From Moniliophthora roreri (Eukaryota > Basidiomycota > Agaricomycetes > Agaricales > Marasmiaceae), in assembly GCA_001466705.2 (NCBI GenBank), contig LATX02000200.1, positions 682,001 to 746,000 of the forward strand: a DNA stretch of 64,000 nt, in the 5' to 3' direction. Both the position numbers and the translations under genes were made by a program. Below are positions 12,027-23,147 of this stretch, in pieces. The stretch's first letter is position 1. Every line of letters begins with the position of its first letter. Below the pieces are notes generated by a model that did no database searches, was not told the origin of the DNA, and saw only the letters and a program-made list of their open reading frames with translations.

Positions 12027-12508
12027 CGAACTTCCTATTTTTTCCTTCTTTAATTACAAGTAATTCATACTTTGTGTCCTGGGTTTACAAGCAACATCTC
12101 GCTTTCCTTGTATTCATAACAAGAAACTTGACGGCCGCACACAGGCTCATACTCGTGTTTGCCTGGCTATGCAGCAAGGCTTACAAAACATCCCATCCAT
12201 ATATGGCAAACGGTCACCAACGTGCACCACGATGACCAGACGTTCTAGACACTGGCGGCAGCGACGACGACGACAAGATAGTATCTCTACAAGCAATGCA
12301 TCATTGTTTTCGTATTTCTATATGTCGTGGCCCTCAAAGCTGTAGTTGAGATGATAAAGAGGGCGGCTGTCGGGAGCTCACAAGTCAGGCGACCTAATGT
12401 TCAAGTCTGACCAGAATTGAACGTAATACAGTCAAAAATCGCGACTCCCTCTTTTCAATTACCCAGCCTTTCTGCCTTGAACCACCATCATCAAGCAGGC
12501 CCTCGACA
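12027..12508. promoter_or_regulatory. Upstream region of the peroxiredoxin gene
   Basis: Non-coding, lying between the dead GH43 gene and the peroxiredoxin start. A GAC-repeat tract (GACGACGACGACAAG) is near 12259-12273. No clear TATA element was recognised. Confidence 0.3.
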
Positions 12509-13633
12509 ATGTCCTCTGAGCCCGCAGCAGACGTCGTCCCTCAAGTTGCCAACGGTGAAGCCGAGGTCAAAACCGCTGAGCCTACTACGGAGGCCCCCGC
12601 TGAAACAATCAACGAGACGGCAAACGAGCTCACAAACGAACCTACGTCGGAAGCATCGTCGGCTCCGGCTGCTCGAAGGTCCAGCCGAATTTCTGCTCAA
12701 CCTGCAAAGGAACCCGCGAAGCCAAAGAAGGCGGCTGCAGCTGGTAAAAACGCAAAAAAGCGTACCGCCGATGAGGCTCAGGAAGAGAACGGAGAAGCAA
12801 CAGAGCAGAAGAATGGCACTACTAAAAAGGTTCTCATTCATTCCCCGTAATTTCCCTCAACTCGTACTCAATTCCTTTCGCCAGACCAAGACCGTCATTC
12901 CAGATATTCCGTCAATCAACCTTGGGGACCCTCTGCCCAACTTGACTCTGAAGAATGAAAAGGACGAAGATGTCGATGTCTCCAAGCTCGCCACTGAAAA
13001 GGGCGTCGTTATTTTCCTAGTTCCGAAGGCTGATACTCGTGAGTCGTAATCCCGACAAGGGTTCCATTTGTTGCTCAGCTCCTGTTTCAGCGGGATGTAC
13101 AACTCAAGCTTGCGGCTTCCGTGACATCTATGCCGAATTCACCACCCTTGGTTACGATGTATATTGTCTGAGTGCGGATACAACCAACGCTCAAAATAAA
13201 TGGCAAACAAAGGTGCGCTATCTTTCACTCCTGACTCTGTATCTAAAAATTCTCTCCTCCAGAAAAACCTTGGGTACTCCCTGCTATCTGACCCGAAGCG
13301 TGTGTTCATCTCCGCTCTCGGTGCTGCAGACAAGAACAAAACGAAGAGAAGCCACTTCATTTTCGAAAAGGGAACGGGGAAACTTGTCGACATCAAGAAC
13401 CCAGTGAAACCTGCTGATAGGTAGGAAATTAAGCTGCAAGTCAACGCCATCCTGCTCTTACCAACACCACCAGCCCTAACTTGGCCCTTGAGTTCATCAA
13501 GCAACATTCCCCTAATACTGCCGGCCCTGCTACGGAAGCTTCTGACGCCGCCCCAGCTGAAGCCTTGGCTGCTGCTGATGGTGCCGCTGACAAGATCGAG
13601 GCAGCGGAGCCGGCAGCCATGGAGACAGAGTGA
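12509..13633 (+). CDS. Dot5/BCP (PrxQ)-type thiol peroxidase with long tails
   Basis: Five exons (12509-12829, 12885-13038, 13091-13212, 13263-13420, 13474-13633) encode 304 residues. The core is an atypical 2-Cys peroxiredoxin of the bacterioferritin-comigratory-protein/PrxQ branch, which reduces peroxides using thioredoxin. PGCTTQACGFRD holds the peroxidatic Cys161 and a second Cys166 in the CX4C spacing typical of PrxQ. VIPDIPSINLGDPLPNLTL opens the fold. About 110 residues precede it, Ala/Glu/Thr-rich with a basic KPKKAAAAGKNAKKR patch that could be a nuclear signal, as in yeast Dot5, a nuclear thiol peroxidase. An Ala/Glu-rich acidic tail of about 40 residues follows. The nuclear role is inferred from that patch and from the family. 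Confidence 0.9.
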
Positions 13634-14719
13634 ACGATATCTACCGTCGGCGTTGGGCTCCCATGACACACATTAGGTGTGCCAGGGATATGAGCAAGAA
13701 AATGAAAACGGACGACATTTCTATTCGATATATATTCTTGTTCTTGTTCTTGACTTTATGTTGTACATAGTATATTCATCCACTCAATCTGTAATTGGGT
13801 AGAGATGTATGTAGCGCTTACCTCTATTGTTGTGTTTTCGATAAATTTATTTGCCTCCTCCTGTAGACTGCATTTGAAGCGAGTCTTCAAAGCCACAATT
13901 TCTCGCATAACGACCTTTCAGATGATCAAATCTATCTATCTGTATCTACGCCTCAAAAGGCCTCTTCAAACAGACTTCGATATAGTCGTGGCGAATATTA
14001 TTGCAGTGCCATTTTCGGAAATATATTCCCATCTGCATGGGAAACGCAGAACACCTTAGAGAACACCCACTCAAATGCTCTCTTTTCTTTATTTCTACTG
14101 TTCATAGAAGACAGGGTCCAAATCCACTGTTCAGGCTCAGAAAATGAGATTTCATTGAGGGTATTTAATGGACTCCATGAATTTTGGGACACGTGAACAG
14201 TTTTCTATCTTTGGCAACGGCATTGCAGTAATCCTCGGTATCCCAGGACTCGATGAAGTCGATCTAGGAACAGGCTCGCCGCTGGCGGAAGCCGGAGCCA
14301 GGTTTTGGACAAGGAAGGCCCTGTGAGCAGCATCGTCGACCCAAATCAGTAGTACGCTCTTCCACAGAAAGCCCCAATGACGGACAAACCAATTATGAAA
14401 CTACTAACAATGTAGCAATTTCGCGCCCTGTGAAGCTTTATAGGCCAGTCGCTGGTTTGAATCAGAAACTGGGGTCGGGCGAAGACCGATCCTGGGCCGA
14501 TCTGAGGTTTGGACAAAACCCGCTCGAGCAGACCCCAAAAGTGTTCCTCAACTCCGAGATTTCCAATTTCACCGGGTTATCCCGTTTTCAGTCATCTATC
14601 CGAAAAATGCAAATACCAAGCTTTCAAAGTACCGCAATGTCGCAATTCTGCGGGTACCCGCAGGTTTGGGCACTATATATATAAAGCGGAGGATTGGGGG
14701 ACTCACCTCCGAGATAAGC
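13634..14719. promoter_or_regulatory. Intergenic region with a TATA-like element before the dehydrogenase
   Basis: No gene seen. A short (TTCTTG) tandem run lies near 13735-13751 in the 3' flank of the peroxiredoxin. At about 14681-14691 CTATATATATAAAG precedes the dehydrogenase ATG at 14720 by only some 30 bases, so if it is a real TATA box the leader would be very short. Confidence 0.4.
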
Positions 14720-15846
14720 ATGTCCCGGCAGAATGTTTGGCTCATTACTGGTGGGTGTTTCACAAGTTCTTCCTTGGCTACTCCATAATGATGTTGGTCA
14801 TTCAGGAACATCCACTGGATTCGGTCGAAGAATAGTGCTACTCGCTCTGGAAAGAGGCGACCTGGTTATCGCCAGTGCACGAAATCTTGCCAAGTTGCAG
14901 GATCTTCCAACATCCGAGAACCTACGTATTCTTCATCTCGACCTCTCATGGAACAGCGCGAAAATCAAGGCAGCTGTTGATGAGGCATTAACATTTTGGG
15001 GTCGTATTGATGTATTGGTTAACAATGCGGGTTATGCACTGAAGATTATGATAGAAGATGCAAGGTGAGTTCCCAAAAAAAAAGTGCGATAGTGAGGCCG
15101 GTAGACTGACGCAGCGTTGTATCAAGCATTGAGGATTTCAAGGAACAGTTCCAGACCAACTTCTTTGGTACTGTGGATGTCACGAATGCTGTATTGCCTT
15201 CCATGCGCAAGAGACGGTCAGGAACCATCGTTAACATCGGAAGTCGTACTACCTGGGGACCAGAATATCCTGTGAGTTCGCGACTCATCTGTATCAAGTT
15301 CGTTTCCTCACCATGCCTTAAAGTCACAGGGTGAGTTCGGATAGCACATGTAAGGTAGAGCAAACCTGACAGTGCATTGTGTTAGCTTTGTATGCCTCGT
15401 CAAAGGCTGCACTAAGGTGTATGTGATTCACTTCCTTCGTCTAGGAGTTCTCATAATTCGGATACCTAGGCTACACTGAGAACCTGAATCACGAAGTTTC
15501 CCCATTTTCCATCCGTGTTATGATCTGCGAACCTGGTTCTGCCCGAACAGAAGGTATAATGGGTGCCGCATTTCGGACTGATTATCCCATACCCGATTAC
15601 GACGAGATACGACAATGGTGCGCCCAAAGATATAGATCGCTCGAAGGAAAGCAAAGGGGAGATCCCGACAAGATGATGCGGCTGCTTGTGGACGTTGTTA
15701 GGGGGGAAGGCCAGGCCGCTGGACGGGAGTTTCCGCTATATTTGCCACTTGGACAAGATGTCGAAGACGCTATCACGCGCAAGTCTGAAAGGATGCTAGA
15801 TGTGGTCAACAAGTGGAAGGACCTAACCAGTAATATGAATTTCTAG
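14720..15846 (+). CDS. Classical short-chain dehydrogenase/reductase (SDR), 287 aa
   Basis: Exons 14720-14750, 14806-15064, 15115-15271, 15324-15330, 15386-15418 and 15470-15846. The product has the NAD(P)-binding TGTSTGFG at residues 10-17, NNAG at 83-86, and a catalytic Ser140/Tyr154/Lys158 triad in NIGSRTT and LYASSK, so it should reduce or oxidise a carbonyl/alcohol substrate in the cytosol. The substrate is unknown.

A tiny exon is needed between 15271 and 15386, because direct joining puts YASSK out of frame. The 7-nt exon 15324-15330 leaves introns of 52 and 55 nt and normal Ser-Tyr spacing. A 1-nt exon at 15330 would also keep the frame but shortens the loop. The gene ends 48 bases from the stop of the convergent methyltransferase. 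Confidence 0.85.
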
Positions 15847-15894
15847 AAGTTAACGTGACTCTACACAGATAGATGGTCATAGGCATTCGTTCCC

Positions 15895-17219
15895 TTATTC
15901 GCTGACTTTCTTGGCTAATACCAAGGCTACAGGCCAGTCGACGGTGATTTCGTCCTCACCCTTCACCGTCTGCCCACTTTCCTTCGCAGCGCCATTCATT
16001 AATGACCTCCAAAATCTATCTGCAATGTTTCCGTCTTCTCTCTTCAAGTCATCGGGATGCCTCTCTAGATAGGTGTGGAGAGAGCTCCAAGTCCGAAAGT
16101 AGCCAAGCAGACCGTTCCAGGTCGTCTTCATGCGAAGAATCACGGGGAGTATTTGAGAAGCAGGTAAATCTGGGTAGTAGGGACCTGAGATATTGTTTAA
16201 TAACAGGACGTGACAGACAAGCGAAGGAGATACTTGCCAGTGAAGAAGAGACGATTGACTTCGGAAAACGATTTCTCGGATCCCGAGATATCCTTTGGTG
16301 TCGGTACGTCAACGAGATGGTCCTCCAGAACCGTCCTCCCCGGTCTCTGCCAGTGTGGTCCTAGAGAGTTGTCTGGATCGGAACCCTGAGCATAGTCGGT
16401 GATGAGGTCCGTAAGACTCGGATATTGAGGTAGTCGGAATTCAGAGTAGACCTAGAAATGATCGCTTTAGCTTTGTGTCGTGTTCTTCCTCGTGTTCAGA
16501 GCGCACCCAAAACGCGACAGTTCCATTCGGTCGCAAGATTCGCGCTAGTTCGGGCCACATCTTGTTCCAATCAAACCAACTAACGAGAAGCTCATGTCAG
16601 AAAGAATAAAAGATAGGGGCATAGCGACCGACTGGGCTGCCTGGGCTGCAATCGAAAAACATCAATCCCTCGTAGTCACGATTCTGAGTGCCAGAATACT
16701 CACCAGCAATGACAAGGTCGACGCTTTTGTCTTCCAAGAAACCAAGCTGTTCCGCTGAGGACTGCACAAACTCAAACTGAGCATTAGTCGTGTCGGAGTC
16801 TGGTTTGAACGGAGTCAGCCAATGCTCCATGCCACTGACACCTCTACGAACTTGTTTCCCCAGTGCCGAACCGCTCTAGGACATATTTCTTCGCATTTTC
16901 TAACATGCCTGCGCTTGGCTCGACGCCAATGACTTTCCTAAATTGCGTGAGCTCCGCAGTCGCCTGTCCTTTTGAACCACTTTGATAAATAAAGATAGTT
17001 GAACCGGATGATTCGCGACTCACCTGTCCCACATCCCAGATCTATAGCCGTGTCGAATCTTGGTCTTCCCTTCAACGGAGGTCTTTTGCCTTCCACAGGG
17101 AGTGCGGCAGAACCTTCCTGGTGATATTTGTGTATAAGTTCGAAAAGCGCCTTGGGATACGTTGGGCGCGAAGCTGCATAAATAACGGTATCAAATGAAG
17201 TCTTTGCGAAGGTGGCCAT
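15895..17219 (-). CDS. SAM-dependent methyltransferase (TMT1/Crg1-like), one frameshift
   Basis: Exons 17219-17024, 16968-16704, 16645-16633 (13 nt), 16579-16507, 16451-16238 and 16184-15895. The sequence shows DLGCGTGQAT (SAM motif I), VIGVEPSAGMLENAK, an FVQSSAEQLGFLEDKSVDLV segment and AQAAHWFDWNKMWPELARIL, the pattern of class I methyltransferases resembling trans-aconitate methyltransferase Tmt1 and yeast Crg1. The substrate is probably a small acid or lipid, but this is not decided.

The complement of CCCC at 16858-16861 is one G too long. Removing one base gives a 349-residue frame that continues perfectly, whereas as written the frame stops six codons later. The final intron (16185-16237) begins GCAAGT. 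The frameshift may be a homopolymer sequencing error or a recent null allele. Confidence 0.75.
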
Positions 17220-17491
17220 GCTTGAAAATCAAGGTGCTGAACAATGTTGTTGATCAAGAAGAATCATGGTGCAGCGTGGTGGTGAAATAGAAATTAAAAA
17301 CTTGGATTTTCGCATGTACAATTATTTACCCCACGGATCGGACTCCACACTTTGGTCACTCTCCTTAGTGAAAAATGGCTCGTGAAGCTGTATTTCACGA
17401 AGTTCCTACCGTCCTCCTGGGATGCAAAATCGACCGCCGCAAGATTTAGATTTGATATTCTTTATCGTTCGGGTCTCGGAGCTTCTCACAC
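17220..17491. promoter_or_regulatory. Shared divergent promoter, methyltransferase and MurQ
   Basis: Only 272 bases separate the methyltransferase ATG (17219, minus) from the MurQ ATG (17492, plus). Both promoters must lie here, which raises the possibility of coordinated expression. No specific operator could be assigned by eye. Confidence 0.5.
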
Positions 17492-18671
17492 ATGGATTCT
17501 TTTTTCGGCCTGCATAGAACCCCTCCACCCCCGCTTTCGTCGCTATCGACAGAGGGAAGGAACCCTGCCTCAACTACAGTTGACGAAGCCGATACCGAAC
17601 ACATCTGCAGGATCATCAATACAGAAGACTCGCAAGTTCCTAAGGCTGTTGAAGAAGTCGTACCCAAGATAGCAGAGGCCATTGATGCTATCGTTGAGCG
17701 CGTGCAATTGGGAGGGAGGTTGTTATATATGGGTGCAGGCACCAGTGGCAGGTACGTCCATCCATTTACCAAGGGATTGAGAAAAAAAAGATCTGAAATT
17801 ATTTGTCCTTCGTTTGCAGGCTTGGGGTGCTCGATGCAGCTGAACTACCACCGACATACACAGCTGATCCTATGCAATACATTGCTCTCATAGCCGGCGG
17901 AGACAGAGCTCTGCGTACTGCAAGTGAAGGAGTCGAGGATTCAAGAGATGCAGGAATGGCTGATCTTAATGCCTTGTTAGTGACTCCAAATGATACTTTG
18001 ATCGGCATTGCAGCATCTGGTCGAACACCATACGTCCTGGGAGCGCTGGAGTGTGCTCGAATGCATGGCTTATTGACTATCGGTTTAGTTTGTGTTCGTC
18101 CAAGTGAAGTTGAGCTGGAAGGAAACTGCCACATCGTCATCGATCCGGTAACTGGACCGGAAGTTATAACAGGCAGCACCCGTATGAAGGCAGGCACAGC
18201 TACCAAGATGGTGAGGGCAATCCCATTCGCGGAATTTCTCTGACAGAGCTTGCAGGTGCTTAACATGCTCTCCACTGGTTTACAAATAAAGCTTGGAAAA
18301 ACCTATGGCAACCTTGTATGCTTCGTTCCTTTCCTTTTGCATTTATCTATTATAATCATCTCACCTCGTACAAGATGATCGACGTCAAGGCTACGAATGC
18401 TAAGCTCGTCGACCGTGCGAGGCGAATCATTCGGACAGTAGCGTCTGAATTTCCGTTACCTCCGACATATTCGGCCATTCTTCGCGATGATGAGCAACTC
18501 GATGCTGTTGTCAGACGTTGTGAAGGTAGCGTGAAGTTGGCTTTAGTGGTGATCATTTCAGGTTGGGGGATTGGCCTATGCAAGGATGCGCTAGAAAGAC
18601 GTCATGGCGTCCTCAAGGCGGTCCTCGAAGACGTTCGTTATGAGACTGTCGTTCGGGTTTTCAATCGATGA
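17492..18671 (+). CDS. murQ: N-acetylmuramic acid 6-phosphate etherase (MurQ type), SIS domain
   Basis: Exons 17492-17751, 17820-18210, 18256-18315 and 18375-18671 encode 335 residues. MurQ cleaves the lactyl ether of MurNAc-6-phosphate to give GlcNAc-6-phosphate and D-lactate, a step in bacterial peptidoglycan recycling. The diagnostic segments are all present: NPASTTVDEADT near the start, the SIS phosphosugar loops GAGTSGR and IAASGRTPYV, and the hallmark GPEVITGSTRMKAGTATKMV with NMLSTG. Glu95 (DAAELPPT) and Glu126 (SEGVEDS) are 31 residues apart, matching the catalytic pair Glu83/Glu114 of the E. coli enzyme. It is slightly longer than the roughly 300-residue bacterial proteins. Three ordinary 45-68 nt introns embed it in the fungal genome, so it is not contamination. 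It probably acts on muropeptides taken from bacteria, or on another phosphosugar; no peptidoglycan pathway exists in fungi. Confidence 0.9.
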
Positions 18672-19362
18672 CTGATATCCGAGGAGTTGGTACAGCCTTG
18701 ACAACACTTGTGTACTTTACTCCTGGGTCCGGGATGACCGGTAACACTCCGGTAATGCATTGAATGAGATTGTTGTAATTGGAGGCATTGAAGATTCTCG
18801 CCTTGATATTCATGTCCCTACGTTACATACCTGGTCACCGTTCCAGATTGGATTGTTTGACTATACGCAAATGTGCTATGAGCATCCTCCTCTTCTTCCG
18901 AGTAAGGAAGATAGACACCGAGAATGCCCCCAGACTCCAGAGGCCCCACATCGCGCCATGTTTCATGGTTTCATCGGATCATTGCGTTCGCGCTGGCCCA
19001 GCGGCCGTTCCTTTCATAGAGCTTCCTCCGAGCCTTCCTGCTTGCAAAGGTCCTTCCTTGCACTCAACAGGCGACCGGTCCCCTCAAGCTCTTCCATCCT
19101 CCTCGATTGTTGCTTGAGCCCTTCGCCAAGTCTCGGAAGTGGAATCTGACAGTTGAGGTATGACACATAACTCCATCAAGACGGTATGATGTTGAAAATG
19201 GACAGGAGGTCCGAGGCACGCACAAATAGGACTGTTGGCTGACATATATAAAAGCATAACAAGGTTCCTGAGCACATTCGCCATCTTTCTCCGACCCCTT
19301 CTCCCCCCGAATCATACCGACCCTCCTTCTTCCTACTCTGCAGGCCAACGCAGAGGTCAAAG
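18672..19362. promoter_or_regulatory. Intergenic region with TATA box upstream of the 19,363 gene
   Basis: No gene found between 18672 and 19362. CATATATAAAAGC at about 19242-19254 is a good TATA element, roughly 110 bases before the ATG at 19363. Confidence 0.5.
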
Positions 19363-19884
19363 ATGGCCATTCTCCTTGACAACGTTGAGGGTCCTCTCGC
19401 AAACATACTCAAGACTGTCGTACTCCTCTTCACCTCACTGAGGAGTTTCCTCCTGGAAAACATTGATGTTTTTGCACCTATCGGAATCGTACAAATCGTT
19501 CTGCTCTCCTGGATCTGCGCAGCCGTCTTTATGACTGGCTTGATCATCGCTGTTCGACGGATAGTCAGGTCATGCAGAAGAAGGCGACGTTCCCAAGGAT
19601 CGCGGCAGCATTCCAATTTCGACTTTGATGATTTGGAGATGTGCGAAGAGAATGACTGTCATGAGCGGTCAGGGGTTGTACCAGTTCTTGTCAGGATAGG
19701 ACGGGGCCGAAGAATGTCATACTCGGCTGACGGGTCTTTACTGAATGACCCGATGTATCGTGTTGGGATGCTTGTCCCTGTGATGATCAAGTCGGACTGT
19801 GAAGGAGCCAGAGTTCATAAACGAAATCACTCCGCGTGCGTGCTTCAATTTGGACCAATGCCCAAGTACTGTCTATTAATTTAA
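19363..19884 (+). CDS. Small membrane protein, unknown, 173 aa
   Basis: A single-exon frame from a well-placed ATG (AAAGATGG) to TAA at 19882-19884. Residues 38-65 (APIGIVQIVLLSWICAAVFM and onward) form one strong transmembrane helix, with a weaker hydrophobic helix before it (TVVLLFTSLRSFLL). A basic cluster RRIVRSCRRRRR follows and should face the cytosol. The rest is polar with an acidic FDFDDLEMCEEND patch. No family recognised. A TATA box upstream and clean codon use favour a real gene; an extra exon at the 3' end cannot be excluded. Confidence 0.5.
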   Translation: MAILLDNVEGPLANILKTVVLLFTSLRSFLLENIDVFAPIGIVQIVLLSWICAAVFMTGLIIAVRRIVRSCRRRRRSQGSRQHSNFDFDDLEMCEENDCHERSGVVPVLVRIGRGRRMSYSADGSLLNDPMYRVGMLVPVMIKSDCEGARVHKRNHSACVLQFGPMPKYCLLI

Positions 19885-20331
19885 TCCACAGTTAGATGAG
19901 CCGTTCCCTTGCAGCGTGCTTGGGATACCCTGCTTTCGTGTCACTGGATTCAATCGCTTTCGGAACATATCCCCTCAACGATTCTGGTTAATGTGCTTGC
20001 GTTGTATATGTTTTCCTTGTATTCATGGGTGTACGTTATCATGGGCTTTGTTGTATGTATCATAACCAGATTTTAAACTAACCTGTAACGTTATCTATCT
20101 GATCACTCACCTGTTTAATAAACCTTTGCTCAGTCCCTTTTACCGACAGAGACCAGACCACTCATTCATCGCAGCGATACTTGCAGTGGTAACACCAATC
20201 TATTGCCATTTTGATATGGATAGATAGCAATAATTATACAAAAAGGAATGACAATCCCAAAAGCTGTACGGGTATTACACGATATGAAGAGGAAAGCCTA
20301 AAGGAAAGTTGGTTTAAATCTGGGGTCCGCC
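19885..20331. other. 3' flanks of convergent genes
   Basis: AT-rich spacer between the small membrane protein (plus) and the secreted PKD protein (minus). Nothing coding seen. Confidence 0.4.
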
Positions 20332-23147
20332 TCAAACCGACGATGTCGCGGCGGCAGAGGAAGCTGAAACTCCCGTGAAAGTCACTTCAGCTTCAGTCTG
20401 GGTTCTGGTCTCGGCTTCAACCTCAGAACTAGCCGTGGCACTAAGCGATGCGGACGCAGACACGCGTCCACCAGCAGGCGCAGGTCCGAGCACATCGGCG
20501 TTGGACACTGGGACAGTAACGGAAGCACCCAAGCTAGAAGAGATAGTGACGGAAGCGGGAGCAGGACGAATGGAAATGAGAGACTCGAATTGCATATCAC
20601 CGATGCGGTTCATGGCGACTCGAGCGATGGTAGATGCCTGCATAGGAAATATTAATGCGGCATGTTGGTAGCTAAATGTGATAATGCTCACCGAAACAAA
20701 CAATTGGGAGACAGGGCTGTTGGTACTAGCTCTCACAGTCAAAGTACCAGAGCCGCCACCACTCTTCCAGCTCACAGTACTAACAGTAATCTAGTTGTTC
20801 CTTAAGTCAATGATGAGACAAGAAGTGACAAGAGAAACTCACAGAATCAGCGATAGCAGGGTTGACGTTGATGACAACCTCGTCGGTCGACTTGCCCGCA
20901 GCGCTTGATGCTTCCAAAGTGAAAGTCAAGGTAGTGAGTGCAGTAACGGTCGGAGCTGTGAAGGTGGCGTTGATTCCGCCGGAGGTGTCCAAATCGACAT
21001 TTTGACCTGCGGTCTGATTCCAGGTGAAGGTGACATCGGACACTTTGAATGTTATCAGCATACTATGAACATGTATCAAAAAGGCAGGGGAAACCTACAG
21101 TTAAGATTGGTGTTCTTAATACCGCCGACTAGAGTTACCTTTGCACCACCGAGGACTGTAAAGTCAGCTCCAGCGTCTGCAACAGGCACCAGCGGGTCTA
21201 CTGTAGGGCAGACGATAGGAGCGGGTTTTGTCACGCCTAAATCGAAGAAAGTAAGCGGTTGGCGTGTCTTCCACTTCAAATCTGGACTTACCTGGCCAGG
21301 GGTCAAGCTGTCCGACAATGGGGCCAGTCGTAGCTTCGGGCACACCCGGGATACCACCGAGCCATGGACCAGAACCTTGAGCGAGGAAAGGCAGCAAATC
21401 AAATTCGTGAGGGAGTTGATTGTCGCCAAATACGAGAAGTTCGGGGAAGATGTAACCATCAGGTGGGTAAGGTGCAATGAACTCTCCGGCAACCAGTCCA
21501 TTCGGAGTTGTGATTGTTCCAGTGGTAATTCTTGCTTTGACTTCACGGGTGTACGGCGGCAATCTAGGGTGTGATGATGACTGGTGTGAGTGGAGACCAT
21601 GTATAATGTGCACCAGAAGGACGGCATACCGAGTAGAGTCTGATCTAAACCTCCATTGGCCTCTCCTGTCTGCTGCTCGTGGAACGACGGACCCCCAGAT
21701 ACGTTCTGATTCTTCGCCAGTACAAGGGTCGACATCAATCGCATAGATTTCAATGGTTGCAGTCTCGTCGGTTGTGTAGCCTTCTACACGTGTCTGTTGG
21801 ATTTCTCCTCGAGGATCTTTATCACAAGAAATGAGGATTCGATCATTACAGGTGTGCTCTCATACTTACTTCCATTGATACCGGCCTGCAGAGCATCATT
21901 GATGATCAAATAAGCAGGGCTAGCGTAGACGATCAGGTTGTTAGGCACTTCGGGCGGAAGTGGTCACTTACACGGTTCCTGGTGCGGTGTATATTCCAAG
22001 ATTTGCATCGATGGCAAAAGCTGCAATTATCCTCTCATCGCTGTCGGGATCTTTCACCAGAGTTCCCGAGTAGATGATATGATCGCCGACTGAAAGAGGT
22101 ACCATGAGATGGGGATCAGGTTGGCCATCAGCCACTGGTGGAGCACCAAATGTGCTTGAATGCAATCTATGAACATCTCAGGAACACCACTCGACGAGAG
22201 ATACTTACAATCCAGAAACCGGTTTACCGCTTCCGTCAACAGGGCGATTCTTTTTAGGGCAAAGAGGATCGTCTTCGCTTGCCGGGTCAGTACGTGGAAC
22301 GCAAACCGGGAACCCTGTGCTCGCAATAATACTTGGAGCGTCTACAAATCAAGATGAGTATCGCTGAGTGTGGCATCAGCTGTAGGTAGAACTGACCGGT
22401 GTCCGCAGTCCACACAGGCCAGTCTAAAAAAAGTGTTGAATTGCTGATGTTTTTTGAGTTTCAATAACAATCCTTACCGCCATGAACCAGTCCAAAACGT
22501 CCAACTACGAAAGGATCTCAGTATGTTGGTCAAATAGGTCGCATCAAACCTTACCGGGATCGCTAATCACGACTCTTACGCCACTGTCTGCTACGTTTGG
22601 ATCGCCTCCGACACGTAACTCACCCTTTTCATAGTCGATTGCGGAGATGAATCCTTGACCAGTATTGCCGAGCTCCTGGAAAATATACACGATACCGGCG
22701 ATGTGTTGGCCTCCAATGTAGTTGGCGAATATCTGTGATTCGCGCATAATTAGGACTAAGTCTCTGAAGGGAAAGAGGAGGGAAACACTCGCCTGTGCCT
22801 CCCAGGCAACTTCGGGCCAAAGAGGAAGATTGATTGTCTCGTTGGCGAACAGCTCACCCCATGCCACAGCTGTGAGTGCGGGAGTATTGACCAAGAGGTT
22901 GCGAGGAATGATGAATTCCTGGTTATTAATAGTGAGTGTTCCACCTGACAATACGTCCGATTGGTTGTTCCATGTTGCGCTTTGAAAGTCGATGAGTACA
23001 AAATGCGCCGAGATGACCGTTCATGACCTACTTCTGAATGTAACCGATGGTGAAAGCTGGAGAAGGATCGTATGGAGGCCAAGGGGTCTGAGAGAACACC
23101 TTGGGAAGAAAGAGTGTGAGGGAAGACAGGACGCTGACGAGCCTCAT
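20332..23147 (-). CDS. Secreted protein with PKD/Ig-fold domain and Ser/Thr-rich tail
   Basis: Fourteen exons (23147-23032, 22979-22793, 22732-22555, 22504-22478, 22423-22397, 22341-22209, 22166-21972, 21919-21870, 21816-21630, 21563-21292, 21236-21099, 21042-20843, 20790-20692, 20637-20332) give 704 residues. MRLVSVLSSLTLFLPKVFS is a signal peptide. The middle (WPEVAWEAQIFANYIGG, DWPVWTADT, PGLLHSSTFG) looks like a large secreted fungal domain I cannot name. From about residue 470 the pattern ADAGADFTVLGGAKVTLVG, FTWNQTAG and LTTLTFTLEA is a PKD/Ig-like beta-sandwich. A Ser/Ala/Thr tail, likely O-glycosylated, ends the protein. Two exons are only 27 nt, and the intron 22733-22792 starts GCGAGT. 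Expected to be extracellular or wall-associated; binding partner unknown. Confidence 0.8.

Noticed and set aside
21948..21971. A 24-nt GT-AG intron in the PKD gene
   Set aside because: It leads to an immediate stop. The 52-nt intron 21920-21971 with a CTGAT branch site closes the frame.
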